Source: Actinomadura sp. 6K520 (GTDB lineage Bacteria > Actinomycetota > Actinomycetes > Streptosporangiales > Streptosporangiaceae). From it: a stretch of DNA of 64,000 nt. The translations under genes and the position numbers were made by a program. The notes under the pieces are model-generated. The model saw nothing but the letters and a program-made list of their open reading frames with translations. It searched no databases and was not told the origin of the DNA. Of this stretch, positions 23,292 through 34,560 are shown in pieces. How positions within the stretch are numbered: position 1 is the first letter of the stretch; every line of letters starts with the position of its first letter. The DNA is taken from positions 1-64,000 of the forward strand of contig NZ_SMLC01000012.1 in the NCBI RefSeq assembly GCF_004349245.1. The letters are read 5' to 3'.

Positions 23292-24944
23292 ATGCCGGTA
23301 CACGCAGGCCGACTCCGCATCGAGCGCGCCCCACTGGAACGCGCACTCCTGGTATGGCTCATCGTGGCCATCGTCGGCGGCGGCGCCTGGCTGGCCACTC
23401 TCTTCGCCGTCGGCCCGCAGTCCCGCTCCCTGGTCGCGGGCGGCGGCGGAATCATGGTCCTCGCCCTCAGCGCCGCCATCGGGGTCGCCGCGTACCTCGC
23501 CGCGGACAACCGGCGGCTGCAAGGCCGGCTGGCGCAGGTCGCCGTCCAGGACGACCGGCTGGAGAGGCAGCTCGCGGAACTGGTCGACGGGCCGCTGCCC
23601 ACCCTGGTCGCCCGGCTGGCCGACGGCGCCCGGCCGGAGGAGGTGCTGGTCGGCTTCCCGCCGGTGACCGACCGGACCCTCGGGCGGCTGCTGCGCATCG
23701 TCGTGGACGGCCTCGCGGCCGGTCAACGCGCGGAGGCGCGGGTGCGGGCGGAGTCGGCCGCACTGGAGGCGGAGGTGGGCTGGCTCGCCGACACCGCGCT
23801 GCCCGCCCTGGCCACCCGGATCAGGCACGACCGGGCCGGTGTCCCCGCCGTCCTGGCCGAACTCGCGGACCCCGCCCACGACACGACACGGCGCGTCCTG
23901 CACCGGGTCGCCGAGGACCTCGCCGCGGGCGAGCGGACCAGCGCCGCCGCGCTGGCCGCCTGCGCGAGCGCCGCCGCGCGGATCCAGGCGCGGACGACCC
24001 GGATGCTCGGTGAGCTGCGCGACCTGGAGGACCGCTACGGCGACGACAAGGTCTTCGGCGACCTGCTCGGCCTCGACCACGACGTCTCCCAGCTGGGACG
24101 GCTGGCCGACAGCATCGCGCTGCTCAGCGGCGGCCGGTCGGGGCGGCGCTGGACCAAGCCGATCGTGATGGAGAGCGTGCTGCGCGGCGCCATGGGCCGG
24201 ATCGGTGCGTACCAGCGCATCCAGTACCACCTGACCAGTACCGCCGCGGTCGCCGGCTTCGCCGCGGAGGGCGTGATCCACGCGCTGGCGGAGCTGATGG
24301 ACAACGCCGCCAACTTCTCCCCGCAGGGCAGCGCCGTGCACGTGTACGTCGAGGAAGAGGACGCGGGAATCCTGGTCACGATCGAGGACGCCGGCCTCGG
24401 CATGCGGCAGCGCGAACGGCAGCGCGCCGAACGGCTCGTCTCCGAGGCCGCCGATCTCAGCTCGCTGCCCGGCACCAGGCTCGGCCTGGCCGTCGTCGGG
24501 CGACTCGCCCGCAAGCACGGCCTGCGGGTCAGCTTCCGCCCGTCCTCGCGCGGCGGCATCGGCGTGATCGTGCTGATCCCCGCCAAGCTCGTCGTCTACA
24601 CCCCGCCCGGCGCCGGGGACGCGGCGGACGAGGCCGTCCCCGCCGCCCGCCGGCCGGCGGAGCCGGAGCGCGAGGTCACGGTGCCCCAGCTGGACGGCGC
24701 GGAATCCGATGATCTGGTCCTGCCCAAACGCAGGCGGGGCGCCGCCCTCGCGAGCGCGCCCGCGGGACGGCCCGCGGCGCGCGAACCCCGTCCCCGCGAC
24801 ACGGGGAACCGGTTCGCCGCGTTCCGCCAGTCCGCGGCCGGCGCCCCGGCCGCCATCGCCGCCGAGCCGGACGGGACCGAGCCGGACGGGACCGAGCCGG
24901 ACGGGACCGGGCCGGACGGGACCGGGCCCGCCGCGGACGAGTGA
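23292..24944 (+). CDS. cvnA: CvnA sensor histidine kinase-like membrane protein
   Basis: From ATG 23292 the protein has about 550 residues. Two membrane helices (LLVWLIVAIVGGGAWLATLF and GGIMVLALSAAIGVAAYLAA) are followed by a long coiled region, a DHDVSQLGRLADSIALLSGG segment in place of a classic phosphoacceptor helix, and an HATPase domain (HALAELMDNAANFSP with the N box, VTIEDAGLGM, LGLAVVGRLARKHG). The C-terminus is disordered with four 5-residue repeats. In conservons CvnA pairs with a roadblock protein, a DUF742 protein and a Ras-like GTPase at the membrane, resembling a receptor-GTPase system. A start upstream at 23169 is possible but lacks protein character. Confidence 0.92.
   Translation: MPVHAGRLRIERAPLERALLVWLIVAIVGGGAWLATLFAVGPQSRSLVAGGGGIMVLALSAAIGVAAYLAADNRRLQGRLAQVAVQDDRLERQLAELVDGPLPTLVARLADGARPEEVLVGFPPVTDRTLGRLLRIVVDGLAAGQRAEARVRAESAALEAEVGWLADTALPALATRIRHDRAGVPAVLAELADPAHDTTRRVLHRVAEDLAAGERTSAAALAACASAAARIQARTTRMLGELRDLEDRYGDDKVFGDLLGLDHDVSQLGRLADSIALLSGGRSGRRWTKPIVMESVLRGAMGRIGAYQRIQYHLTSTAAVAGFAAEGVIHALAELMDNAANFSPQGSAVHVYVEEEDAGILVTIEDAGLGMRQRERQRAERLVSEAADLSSLPGTRLGLAVVGRLARKHGLRVSFRPSSRGGIGVIVLIPAKLVVYTPPGAGDAADEAVPAARRPAEPEREVTVPQLDGAESDDLVLPKRRRGAALASAPAGRPAAREPRPRDTGNRFAAFRQSAAGAPAAIAAEPDGTEPDGTEPDGTGPDGTGPAADE
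24864..24923 (+). repeat. 15-bp tandem repeat (x4) in cvnA
   Basis: The unit GAGCCGGACGGGACC occurs three times at 24864, 24879 and 24894, followed by a GGG-variant at 24909. It encodes EPDGT three times and GPDGT once near the CvnA C-terminus. The unit is a multiple of three, so copy-number changes would keep the frame. Confidence 0.92.
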
Positions 24945-25036
24945 GCTCCGCGCCATGCCCCCCGCGTGAACGACGGACAGCAGGACTTACAGATGGGAGG
25001 AGGGGCGTCCCGGACCACCGGCCGCCCTGGGAACCG

Positions 25037-25450
25037 ATGAACACCGATCAGCGTGATCTTGACTGGTTGCTCGCGGGCCTCGTGGACCGCGCACCGGGTG
25101 CCCGGCACGTCCTGGTGCTGTCCAGCGACGGCCTCAAGATCTGCTTCACGGCCGGACTCGACGAGGACAGGGCGGACCAGCTCGCCGCCATCGCGTCCGG
25201 CATCCAGAGCCTGTCGCTGAGCGCGTCCGCCGAGTTCGGCGAGGGTCTCGGAGCGGGTCAGTCCATGGTGGAGTTCGCCGGCGGCGTCCTGCTCATCGTC
25301 CCGGCGGGCCAGGGCGCGCACCTGGCCGTGGTCGCGGACGAGATCGCCGACGTCGGCCTGGTGGGGCACTGCATGAACGAGCTGGTCGAGCAGATCGGCG
25401 GGTACCTGACGGCCGCGCCACGCAGACTCGAGCACGACGTCCGCCCATGA
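25037..25450 (+). CDS. cvnB: CvnB roadblock/LC7 protein
   Basis: ATG 25037 gives 137 residues with a single roadblock/LC7 domain: DLDWLLAGLVDRAPGARHVL, LSSDGLKICFTAG, then GGVLLIVPAGQGAHLAVVA. In conservons CvnB may act as a regulator of the GTPase CvnD and as a scaffold. It lies 92 bases after cvnA, and its stop overlaps the cvnC start. Confidence 0.93.
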   Translation: MNTDQRDLDWLLAGLVDRAPGARHVLVLSSDGLKICFTAGLDEDRADQLAAIASGIQSLSLSASAEFGEGLGAGQSMVEFAGGVLLIVPAGQGAHLAVVADEIADVGLVGHCMNELVEQIGGYLTAAPRRLEHDVRP

Positions 25451-25812
25451 ACCGGCGCCCTCTCGACAGGGAGGACCCCGACCGGCTCTACACCGTGACC
25501 CGGGGACGCTCCGAGGCGAGCGACGACACGCTCGATCTGGTGGCGCTGATCGTCGCCGAGGACGAGCCCGAGCCCGGCATGCAGTCCGAGCACGCCACGA
25601 TCCTGCGGCTCTGCCGCGGCAACCCCGTCGCGGTCGTCGAGCTGTCCGCCCGGATGCGGCTGCCGGTGAGCGTGCTGAAGATCCTGCTGCTCGACCTGCG
25701 CGACATGGGCCGCATCACCGTCCGCCATCCGTCCTCGGCCGCCGCCCCAGCCGCGTACGCGGCCGACCTGGAAACGCTGAAGCAGGTGCTCGTTGGACTC
25801 GAAAGCATTTGA
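25447..25812 (+). CDS. cvnC: CvnC DUF742 protein
   Basis: This 121-residue protein starts within the cvnB stop (ATGA). It has the DUF742 layout: RPLDREDPDRLYTVTRGRS, ILRLCRGNPVAVVELSARM and LPVSVLKILLLDLRDMGRI, a winged-helix-like core. Its role in the conservon is adaptor-like. It overlaps the GTPase gene by 20 bases. Confidence 0.93.
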   Translation: MNRRPLDREDPDRLYTVTRGRSEASDDTLDLVALIVAEDEPEPGMQSEHATILRLCRGNPVAVVELSARMRLPVSVLKILLLDLRDMGRITVRHPSSAAAPAAYAADLETLKQVLVGLESI

Positions 25813-26437
25813 CCCGACGCCGGGCGCGCAGCCCGGCGAGCGGCTCGCCGGGACGCCGCTGCGGCAGACCGCCCGGGACGCGTTGAAGATCGTGATCGTC
25901 GGCGGGTTCGGCGTGGGCAAGACCACCATGGTCGGCTCGGTGAGCGAGATCAAGCCGCTCAGCACCGAGGAGACCATGACGCGGGCCGGGATCGGGATCG
26001 ACGACCCCGGCCGGGTCGAGAGCAAGCGCACCACCACGGTCGCCTTCGACTTCGGCCGCATCTCGCTGGACGAGCAGCGAGTGCTCTACCTGTTCGGGGC
26101 GCCCGGGCAGGAGCGGTTCTGGTTCCTGTGGGACCAGCTCTTCGCCGGAAGCCTCGGCGCCATCGTCCTGGTGGACACGCGCCGGCTGGAGGAGTGCTTC
26201 TACAGCGTCGACCGCCTTGAGGCGCACGCCATGCCGTTCGTGGTGGCGGTCAACCGGTTCGACGGCCCGCGGCCGTCACTCGGCCGGGTCCGGGACGCGC
26301 TCTCCCTCGACGACGGCATCCCGCTGGTCGAGTGCGACGCCCGCTCCCGGGACTCCGCCAAGTCCGTGCTCATCACGCTCGTCCGGCACCTCACCCACCT
26401 CCGCGAACCATCCGCCGTCCAGGGGGTCGCACCGTGA
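25793..26437 (+). CDS. cvnD: CvnD Ras-like GTPase
   Basis: The protein has 214 residues if it starts at TTG 25793 within the end of cvnC; no ATG or GTG lies at a better place. The G1 P-loop is VGGFGVGKTTMVGS, G3 is FGAPGQERFWF, and the G4 region reads VAVNRFDG (NKxD-like with Arg for Lys). This is the usual conservon GTPase (ATP/GTP-binding, MglA-like). Translation appears coupled to cvnC, and the next P450 gene starts within its stop. Confidence 0.92.
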   Translation: MDSKAFDPTPGAQPGERLAGTPLRQTARDALKIVIVGGFGVGKTTMVGSVSEIKPLSTEETMTRAGIGIDDPGRVESKRTTTVAFDFGRISLDEQRVLYLFGAPGQERFWFLWDQLFAGSLGAIVLVDTRRLEECFYSVDRLEAHAMPFVVAVNRFDGPRPSLGRVRDALSLDDGIPLVECDARSRDSAKSVLITLVRHLTHLREPSAVQGVAP

Positions 26438-27714
26438 CCGAATCATCCATCCCGTCGTCCGCACCCGCCGGGGACGCCCCGCGGGACGACACCGCCGTGC
26501 GGCTGTACGGGGCCGCCGTCACCCGGGACCCCGCCGCGTTCTACCGTGAACTGCGCCGGGACCACGGCCCCGTCGTCCCGGTCCTGCTGGACGGCGACGT
26601 CCCCGCGTGGTTCGTCGTCGGCTACCGGGAGGTCAACCACATCACCAGCAACCCCATGCTGTTCGCGCGCGACTGCCGGCGCTGGAACGCCTGGGACCGG
26701 GTCCCCGACGACTGGCCGCTCATGCCGTATGTCGGATGGACGCCGTCAGTGATGTTCGCCGAGGGGGAGGAGCACCAGCGGCGGGCGGGCGCGATCGGGG
26801 ACGCTCTCGACGCCGTCCACCGCACCGAACTCGCCGCCGTCTGCGAGGAACTCGCCGACGGGCTCATCGACGAGTTCGCCGGGAACGGGGAGGCCGACCT
26901 CGTCGCGCAGTACTCCCACCGCATCCCGCTGCTGGTCATCGCCCGCCTCTTCGGGCTGCCCGACTCCGATGTGCCCACCCTCGTCCAGGACGTCGCCGAG
27001 TCCCTCGACGCCGACGAGAAGGCCGTCGCGGCGCATCAGCGCATCCAGCAGCGCATGGCGGACCTGGTGGCCGAGCGGCGGCTGCGCCCGGGGCCGGACT
27101 TCCCGTCCCGGCTGCTGGCGCATCCGGCCGGGCTCGGCGACGAAGAGGTGATCATCGATCTGCTGGTGGTGATGGCCGCCGCGCAGCAGCCCACCGGCAA
27201 CTGGATCGGCAACGCCCTGCGGCTGATGCTGGTCGACGACCATTTCTCCATGACGTTCCAGGGCGGCAGGAGCAGCGTCGACCAGGCGCTCACCCAGGTG
27301 CTCTGGGAGGACACCCCCACCCAGAACTTCATCGGCCGCTGGGCGGTGCACGGCTGCCGGCTCGGGGGACGCGACATCCGCGCCGGTGACCTGCTGGTCA
27401 TGGGCTTGGCCGCGGCGAACGCCGATCCCCAGGTGCGGCCCGAGAGCGGCGCCGTCACCGGCAACCGCGCCCACCTGTCGTTCGGGCACGGCGAGCACGG
27501 CTGCCCGTTCCCGGCCCCGGAGCACGCCGAGGTGATCGCGCGGACGGCCATCGAGGTGCTGCTCGACCGCCTGCCGGACATCGAGCTGGCCGTCCCGCCG
27601 GACGACCTGGAGTGGCGGCCGTCCTTCTGGATGCGGGGGCTGCACACGCTCCCCGTCACCTTCAGTCCGGCCGCCCACGGGCTCGGCGCGGTGCCGTTCA
27701 CCCCACCGGCGTGA
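26434..27714 (+). CDS. Conservon-linked cytochrome P450, CYP157-like, without EXXR
   Basis: GTG 26434 overlaps the cvnD stop and gives 426 residues. The haem loop is FGHGEHGCPFPAPEHA, with the axial Cys but Phe in place of the Gly usually two residues after it. The K-helix position, where almost all P450s have ExxR, reads QALTQVLWED. This matches what is known of CYP157 enzymes of Streptomyces conservons, which carry EQSLW-like sequences. The I-helix AAAQQPTGNW also departs from the AGxxT pattern. It is the fifth gene of the conservon and probably serves as a redox or ligand-sensing part rather than a normal monooxygenase. Function is inferred. Confidence 0.88.
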   Translation: MTESSIPSSAPAGDAPRDDTAVRLYGAAVTRDPAAFYRELRRDHGPVVPVLLDGDVPAWFVVGYREVNHITSNPMLFARDCRRWNAWDRVPDDWPLMPYVGWTPSVMFAEGEEHQRRAGAIGDALDAVHRTELAAVCEELADGLIDEFAGNGEADLVAQYSHRIPLLVIARLFGLPDSDVPTLVQDVAESLDADEKAVAAHQRIQQRMADLVAERRLRPGPDFPSRLLAHPAGLGDEEVIIDLLVVMAAAQQPTGNWIGNALRLMLVDDHFSMTFQGGRSSVDQALTQVLWEDTPTQNFIGRWAVHGCRLGGRDIRAGDLLVMGLAAANADPQVRPESGAVTGNRAHLSFGHGEHGCPFPAPEHAEVIARTAIEVLLDRLPDIELAVPPDDLEWRPSFWMRGLHTLPVTFSPAAHGLGAVPFTPPA

Positions 27715-28915
27715 ACTCCAGCGGCAGGAGCGCGGGGCCGCGGGTGAACACACCGCGCTCGACCGGATCGGCCCCCTCCGCCAGCCGGACGTCGGGCATG
27801 GCGTCCAGCAGCATGTTCGTCCCGACCTCGACCTCCGTCTTGGCGAGCAGCGCGCCGACGCAGAAGTGCCGGCCGAGCGCGAACGCCAGATGGTCGGCCG
27901 CGGCGGAGAACGCGCTCGTGGTCGTCAGGTCGTCCCGGAAGATGTCGAAACGGCCGGGGTCCCGGTAGCGCTCGGGGTCCCGGTTGGCCGCGCCGATCAG
28001 GCAGGTGACCGTGCTGCCGGCGGGAATCGTCCCGCCGGCCACCGGCACGTCCGCGGCCGGCTGCCGCATGATCATGTGGACGGGCGGCGAGTAGCGCAGC
28101 GTCTCGGCGAAGGCCCGCGGGATCAGCGCACGGTCCCGCTGCACCGCCGCGAGCTGGTCCGGATGCGTGAGCAGGTTCGCGAACAGCGCGGAGACGGCCT
28201 TGTCGGTCGTCTCACCGCCCGCGGCCAGGAGCAGGCTGACGAACGCCTTGATGTCCTCGTCGCTCATCCGCGTCCCGTCGATCTCCGCCAGGCACAGCCG
28301 CGACAGCAGGTCGTCCCCGGGCTCCTCGCGGCGGCGGGCGATGATCGGCAGCATGTAGGCGGCGAGTTCCTCCCGCGTCCGGAGCCCGGCCTCCGCGACC
28401 TCCGGATCCTGGGCGAGGTTCCCCAGGAAAGCGATGATCGAGGTGTACCACCGCTGGAACCGCGCGTGATCCGCCTGATCGAGCCCGAGCATGTCGACGA
28501 TGACGTTGATCGGGAAGTGCGTGCTGAACTGCCCGACCAGCTCCACCTTTCCCGCGGTGCGGAACTCGTCGATCAGGGTGCGCGCGTTCCGCTCGATCAC
28601 CGGGAGGAATTTCTCCCGCAGCTCGTCACCCCGGAACGCGGGCGCCACCAGGCCCCGCCGTACCGCGTGCTCCCGACCGCTGAGCTGCAGAATCGTCCGC
28701 CCGTGCACGGGTTCGAGCTGCCAGTCGTAATTCGCGGTCGTGAACACCGGCTCCCGGAAGGCCCGCGCCACGTCCTCGTATCGCGAGATCACGTAGCTCT
28801 GCATCCCCTCATGCCAGAAGAGCGGCGCTTTCTCGCGCAGCACTTCATAGGCGCTGTAGGGGTCGGCGGCAAAGTCCTCCGACAAGATATCGGGAAGCTC
28901 GGGACTCGTGGACAT
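27698..28915 (-). CDS. Cytochrome P450, canonical
   Basis: This 405-residue P450 has all standard motifs: I-helix LLLAAGGETTDKAVSAL, K-helix ETLR, and haem loop FALGRHFCVGALLAKTE. N-terminal SEDFAADPYSAYEVLREKAP is typical of soluble bacterial class I P450s. It converges with the CYP157-like gene, overlapping by 17 bases, a layout also seen in conservons that carry two P450 genes. Its substrate is unknown; ferredoxin partners are not encoded nearby. Confidence 0.92.
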   Translation of the reverse strand: MSTSPELPDILSEDFAADPYSAYEVLREKAPLFWHEGMQSYVISRYEDVARAFREPVFTTANYDWQLEPVHGRTILQLSGREHAVRRGLVAPAFRGDELREKFLPVIERNARTLIDEFRTAGKVELVGQFSTHFPINVIVDMLGLDQADHARFQRWYTSIIAFLGNLAQDPEVAEAGLRTREELAAYMLPIIARRREEPGDDLLSRLCLAEIDGTRMSDEDIKAFVSLLLAAGGETTDKAVSALFANLLTHPDQLAAVQRDRALIPRAFAETLRYSPPVHMIMRQPAADVPVAGGTIPAGSTVTCLIGAANRDPERYRDPGRFDIFRDDLTTTSAFSAAADHLAFALGRHFCVGALLAKTEVEVGTNMLLDAMPDVRLAEGADPVERGVFTRGPALLPLEFTPVG

Positions 28916-29106
28916 TCTACTCCCATGAACGTGGTTCGGTAACCATTGCCGAGATTAGGAACCCGCCGGAAGAAAGTCCAGCTAAATGGGGTTTCGGACA
29001 CACCCCCGACTGACCGAAACCGAACCTCCGCCCGGCGCACACCGTCCGCCTGGACGCGCGCAAGACCCGGGCCCGTTCGGAGTCGTGGCGCATGGCCGGA
29101 AAAGGG

Positions 29107-29137
29107 TTGGACGGGGCGACGCTCGCGCTTGTAGTTT
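29107..29137 (+). promoter_or_regulatory. Candidate promoter of the rox leader and rox-like gene
   Basis: TTGGAC at 29107-29112 and TTGTAG at 29129-29134 are separated by 16 bases; TAGTTT at 29132-29137 is an alternative -10. The leader ORF begins about 40 bases downstream. No rifamycin-associated inverted element could be recognised. Confidence 0.4.
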
Positions 29138-29174
29138 GCAGTCGACCGTGACACGACCCGAGGAGGTGAGCACC

Positions 29175-29228
29175 GTGAACGCTGTTTCGATGTGGGTGCT
29201 CCCCCTTCCCTTCACGGCCGGCGATTGA
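29175..29228 (+). CDS. 17-residue leader ORF upstream of the rox-like gene
   Basis: GTG 29175 is preceded by AGGAGGTGAG at 29161-29170, one of the strongest Shine-Dalgarno sequences in the window. It encodes MNAVSMWVLPLPFTAGD and stops 54 bases before the rox-like start. The size, position and strong ribosome site fit a regulatory leader peptide that controls a resistance gene by ribosome pausing (WVLPLPF is hydrophobic with two Pro). A small secreted or modified peptide is possible but less likely. Not recognised from any known leader. Confidence 0.5.
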   Translation: MNAVSMWVLPLPFTAGD

Positions 29229-31984
<2,756 letters not shown>

Positions 31985-31998
31985 CTCGACCGAGTCTA

Positions 31999-32010
31999 GA
32001 AAGCGCTTTC
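31999..32010. promoter_or_regulatory. LacI-type operator GAAAGCGCTTTC
   Basis: A perfect 12-bp palindrome with the central CG of LacI/GalR sites lies 15 bases before the beta-helix gene. It shares AGCGCT with the glucan-locus operators but has different outer bases, so a different repressor is likely. No lacI gene adjoins. Confidence 0.65.
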
Positions 32011-32098
32011 ATCCGTATTCAACCGGGTGCGCTCCGGCATGCTCAACCCGCCTTCCACGGCTTTCACACCCGGCCGCCGACGACGTCCGGTCCGCACG

Positions 32099-33103
32099 TC
32101 ACCAGCTGATTCCGGCCGCGACCGGCAGGTGGTCGCTGCCGGTGGCCGGCAGGACCCACGCGCTTCTCGGTGCCACGCCGCGGACCAGGATCTGGTCGAT
32201 CCGCACCACCGGGAACCTCGCCGGCCAGGTGAAGCCGAAGCCGTCCCCGGCCTCGCCGTGGGCCGAGCGCATCCGCGAGGTGATGGCGTCGAACGCGCGG
32301 TCGTCCATGCTCCCGTTCAGGTCGCCGAGCAGCACCACCCGCTCGTTCCGCTCGGCGGCGACGGCCTCGCCGAGGGCCCTCGCGCCTCTGTCGCGGTGGA
32401 CCGTCCAGAAGCCCGCCCTGGGGTTCACGCGTGCGGATCCCAGGTGGGCCACGTACACCGCCAGCGGGCCGCGGTCGGTGGTGACCGTGGTGCGCAGCGC
32501 CCGGTTGTAGCCCATCTTGACGTCGGCCGGTTTGGTGGCCGCCAGCGGCCCGTAGTCCATCTGGATGTCCACCGGCCGGGTGTCCGACAGCGGCAGCCTG
32601 CTCCACAGCCCGACCGTGCCCTGCACCGTGTGGTACGGGTACGCCCGGGCCAGTTCCTTCTCGTACGTGCGCCTGGCCTGCTCGGTCAGCTCCTCCAGGG
32701 CCAGCACGTCCACCCGGGAGGCGGCCAGGGCGCGGGCGGTGGCGGCCGGGTCGGGGTTGCCGGCGCCGACGTTGTGGCTGGCCACGGTGAGGTCGCTGCC
32801 CGAACGGGACTTGTCGCCGAGCAGCCCGCCGAAGAGGCTCAGCCACGCCAGGACCGGCAGCAGCAGCGCGGCCGTCGCGGAGGCGGAGCGGCGCCACAGC
32901 GCCCCGGCCAGCAGCACCGGGACGAACAGGCCGGACCATGGCAGGAAGGTCTCCACCAGGCTGCCGAGGTTCCCGATCCGGTTCGGGATCCTCGCGTGCA
33001 GCGCGATGAGCAGGCCCAGCAGCAGGGCCAGGGCCGCGAAGACCAGGCCGCGCTTCCAGGGCTCCGGCCGGAAGGCGGCCCCGATGCCCGCGCCGCCGTT
33101 CAC
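32099..33103 (-). CDS. Membrane-anchored EEP-family phosphatase, VanJ-like
   Basis: GTG 33103 overlaps the vanY-like stop and gives 334 residues. Three N-terminal membrane helices (~18-36, ~50-68, ~72-92) lead to an extracellular endonuclease/exonuclease/phosphatase domain: VASHNVGAGNPD, VDVLALEELTEQ, VVLLGDLNGSMDD and ATGSDHLPVAAGIS, the complete Asn/Glu/Asp/His set. This is the layout of VanJ of Streptomyces coelicolor, implicated in teicoplanin resistance and undecaprenyl-pyrophosphate dephosphorylation. Coupling to the VanY-like gene and the VanRS-like pair supports a cell-wall role. Confidence 0.82.
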   Translation of the reverse strand: MNGGAGIGAAFRPEPWKRGLVFAALALLLGLLIALHARIPNRIGNLGSLVETFLPWSGLFVPVLLAGALWRRSASATAALLLPVLAWLSLFGGLLGDKSRSGSDLTVASHNVGAGNPDPAATARALAASRVDVLALEELTEQARRTYEKELARAYPYHTVQGTVGLWSRLPLSDTRPVDIQMDYGPLAATKPADVKMGYNRALRTTVTTDRGPLAVYVAHLGSARVNPRAGFWTVHRDRGARALGEAVAAERNERVVLLGDLNGSMDDRAFDAITSRMRSAHGEAGDGFGFTWPARFPVVRIDQILVRGVAPRSAWVLPATGSDHLPVAAGISW

Positions 33104-33777
33104 CGCCGCATCCTCGGGTCCTGGGAGGGGTCGGCGAACATGCGCGGGCAACCGCGATGGACCGCATCGGTACGCAGCTCGTAGTGCCAGGGCTCGTTCC
33201 GGTAGATCTGGCACAGCCCGTACCGGGCACCGTGCTCGGACAGCCATGCCGTGGCGTCGGAGTGCCCGATGTCGACCGCGTCTCCCGACACGTGCAGAGA
33301 GGTCGCCGGGGTGGCGACCCACCGGGCGGCGGCGGCTTCGGACCCGTACTCGGAGACCGCCCGGCGGAACAGCCGCTCCTGGTACTCCGCGGAGCGCCAG
33401 CCGCTGTTGACGTAGAACTCGACGCCGTCGCCGGCGGCCTCGGCCGCGGCCCGGCGGAGGGCCGCGAGGAGGTCTGGGTCGAGGTTGGTCACGGCCGGGA
33501 CCCCGTCGTCGAAGACCGTCACGCCGTAGGGGACGACACCGTCGGCCTCGCCCACCGCACCTCGGCGCTTGGGAGGTGGCTTCGAGGGTGGTGCGGGCGA
33601 GGACGGCAAGGGGGACGCGACCGAGGAGGACCACAGCGGTTCGGGCGAGGAAGGTGCGGCATTCCATGATCGGTGGCCGAGAGCCGCGGCGATGGCCGCT
33701 ATGCCGAGTACCAGGCCGACGGCGAGGAACCGGCGAATCCGGCGGGACCTTGGGCGCGGTGGTGGGGTTGCGGTCAT
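33100..33777 (-). CDS. D-Ala-D-Ala carboxypeptidase, VanY-like
   Basis: ATG 33777 gives 225 residues. One N-terminal membrane helix (FLAVGLVLGIAAIAAALG) and a Ser/Pro linker precede a VanY/M15B domain: VNSGWRSAEYQERLF, SLHVSGDAVDIG (His and Asp zinc ligands) and NEPWHYEL (catalytic Glu and His). The enzyme should trim the terminal D-Ala from peptidoglycan stem peptides, removing the glycopeptide target. It is divergent from the response regulator with 87 bases between and coupled to the VanJ-like gene. Confidence 0.9.
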   Translation of the reverse strand: MTATPPPRPRSRRIRRFLAVGLVLGIAAIAAALGHRSWNAAPSSPEPLWSSSVASPLPSSPAPPSKPPPKRRGAVGEADGVVPYGVTVFDDGVPAVTNLDPDLLAALRRAAAEAAGDGVEFYVNSGWRSAEYQERLFRRAVSEYGSEAAAARWVATPATSLHVSGDAVDIGHSDATAWLSEHGARYGLCQIYRNEPWHYELRTDAVHRGCPRMFADPSQDPRMRR

Positions 33778-33864
33778 ACCGCCAGTGAAGGCGGGGCGGT
33801 GTTGCCGGCACGTATGGGGATTTCGATACGCCGACGATATGCACCGGCTCTTAGCATCGAGAGC

Positions 33865-34560
33865 ATGCGCGTGCTGATCGTCGAGGACGAACCGTTTCTG
33901 GCGGAAGCCGTCCGCGACGGCCTGCGCCTGGAAGCGATCGCGGCCGACCTCGCGGGGGACGGCGACACCGCACTGGAACTGCTGAACGTCAACGCCTACG
34001 ACATCGCCGTCCTCGACCGCGACATCCCCGGACCCTCCGGAGACGAGATCGCCGAGCACATCGTCGCCACCGGCAGCGGCATGCCGATCCTGATGCTCAC
34101 CGCCGCCGACCGGATCGACGACAAGGCCACGGGGTTCCGGCTGGGGGCCGACGACTACCTCACCAAACCGTTCGAGCTGCGCGAGCTCGTCCTGCGGCTG
34201 CGGGCCCTGGCCCGCCGGCGCGCGCACGCCCGGCCCCCGGTCAGCCAGGTCGCGGGCCTGCGGCTCGACCCCTTCCGCCGGGAGGTGTTCCGCGACGGGC
34301 GCTATGTCGCGCTCACCCGCAAGCAGTTCGCCGTGCTGGAGGTCCTCGTCGCGGCCGAAGGCGGTGTCGTCAGCGCCGAGGAACTGCTGGAGCGGGCCTG
34401 GGACGCCAACGCCGACCCCTTCACCAACGCCGTCCGCATCACCGTCTCCGCGTTGCGCAAACGACTGGGCGAACCCTGGCTGATCGCCACGGTGCCCGGC
34501 GTCGGCTACCGGATCGACACCGGCACGGACCCCGGCCATCCCGGCGGCACCGGTGAATAG
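33865..34560 (+). CDS. OmpR-type response regulator, VanR-like
   Basis: ATG 33865 gives 231 residues. The receiver has acidic EDEP near the start, phosphoacceptor Asp in IAVLDRDIPGPSGD, Thr in LMLTAADR and Lys in YLTKPFELREL. The C-terminal winged helix has LTRKQFAVLEVLVAAEGGVV and VRITVSALRKRLGEP with the final GVGYRID. It overlaps the kinase gene by eight bases. Divergence from the VanY/VanJ-like genes makes them the likely targets. Confidence 0.92.
   Translation: MRVLIVEDEPFLAEAVRDGLRLEAIAADLAGDGDTALELLNVNAYDIAVLDRDIPGPSGDEIAEHIVATGSGMPILMLTAADRIDDKATGFRLGADDYLTKPFELRELVLRLRALARRRAHARPPVSQVAGLRLDPFRREVFRDGRYVALTRKQFAVLEVLVAAEGGVVSAEELLERAWDANADPFTNAVRITVSALRKRLGEPWLIATVPGVGYRIDTGTDPGHPGGTGE

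Noticed and set aside
24864-24923. CRISPR-like short repeats
   Set aside because: The repeats are direct 15-bp units without spacers inside a coding region.
23181-24956. A 591-codon open frame opposite cvnA
   Set aside because: Antisense to a clear histidine-kinase-like gene; the high GC keeps stops rare on the other strand.
28917-29174. Rifamycin-associated inverted element upstream of rox
   Set aside because: I looked for a long GC-rich dyad near the promoter and found none that fits.
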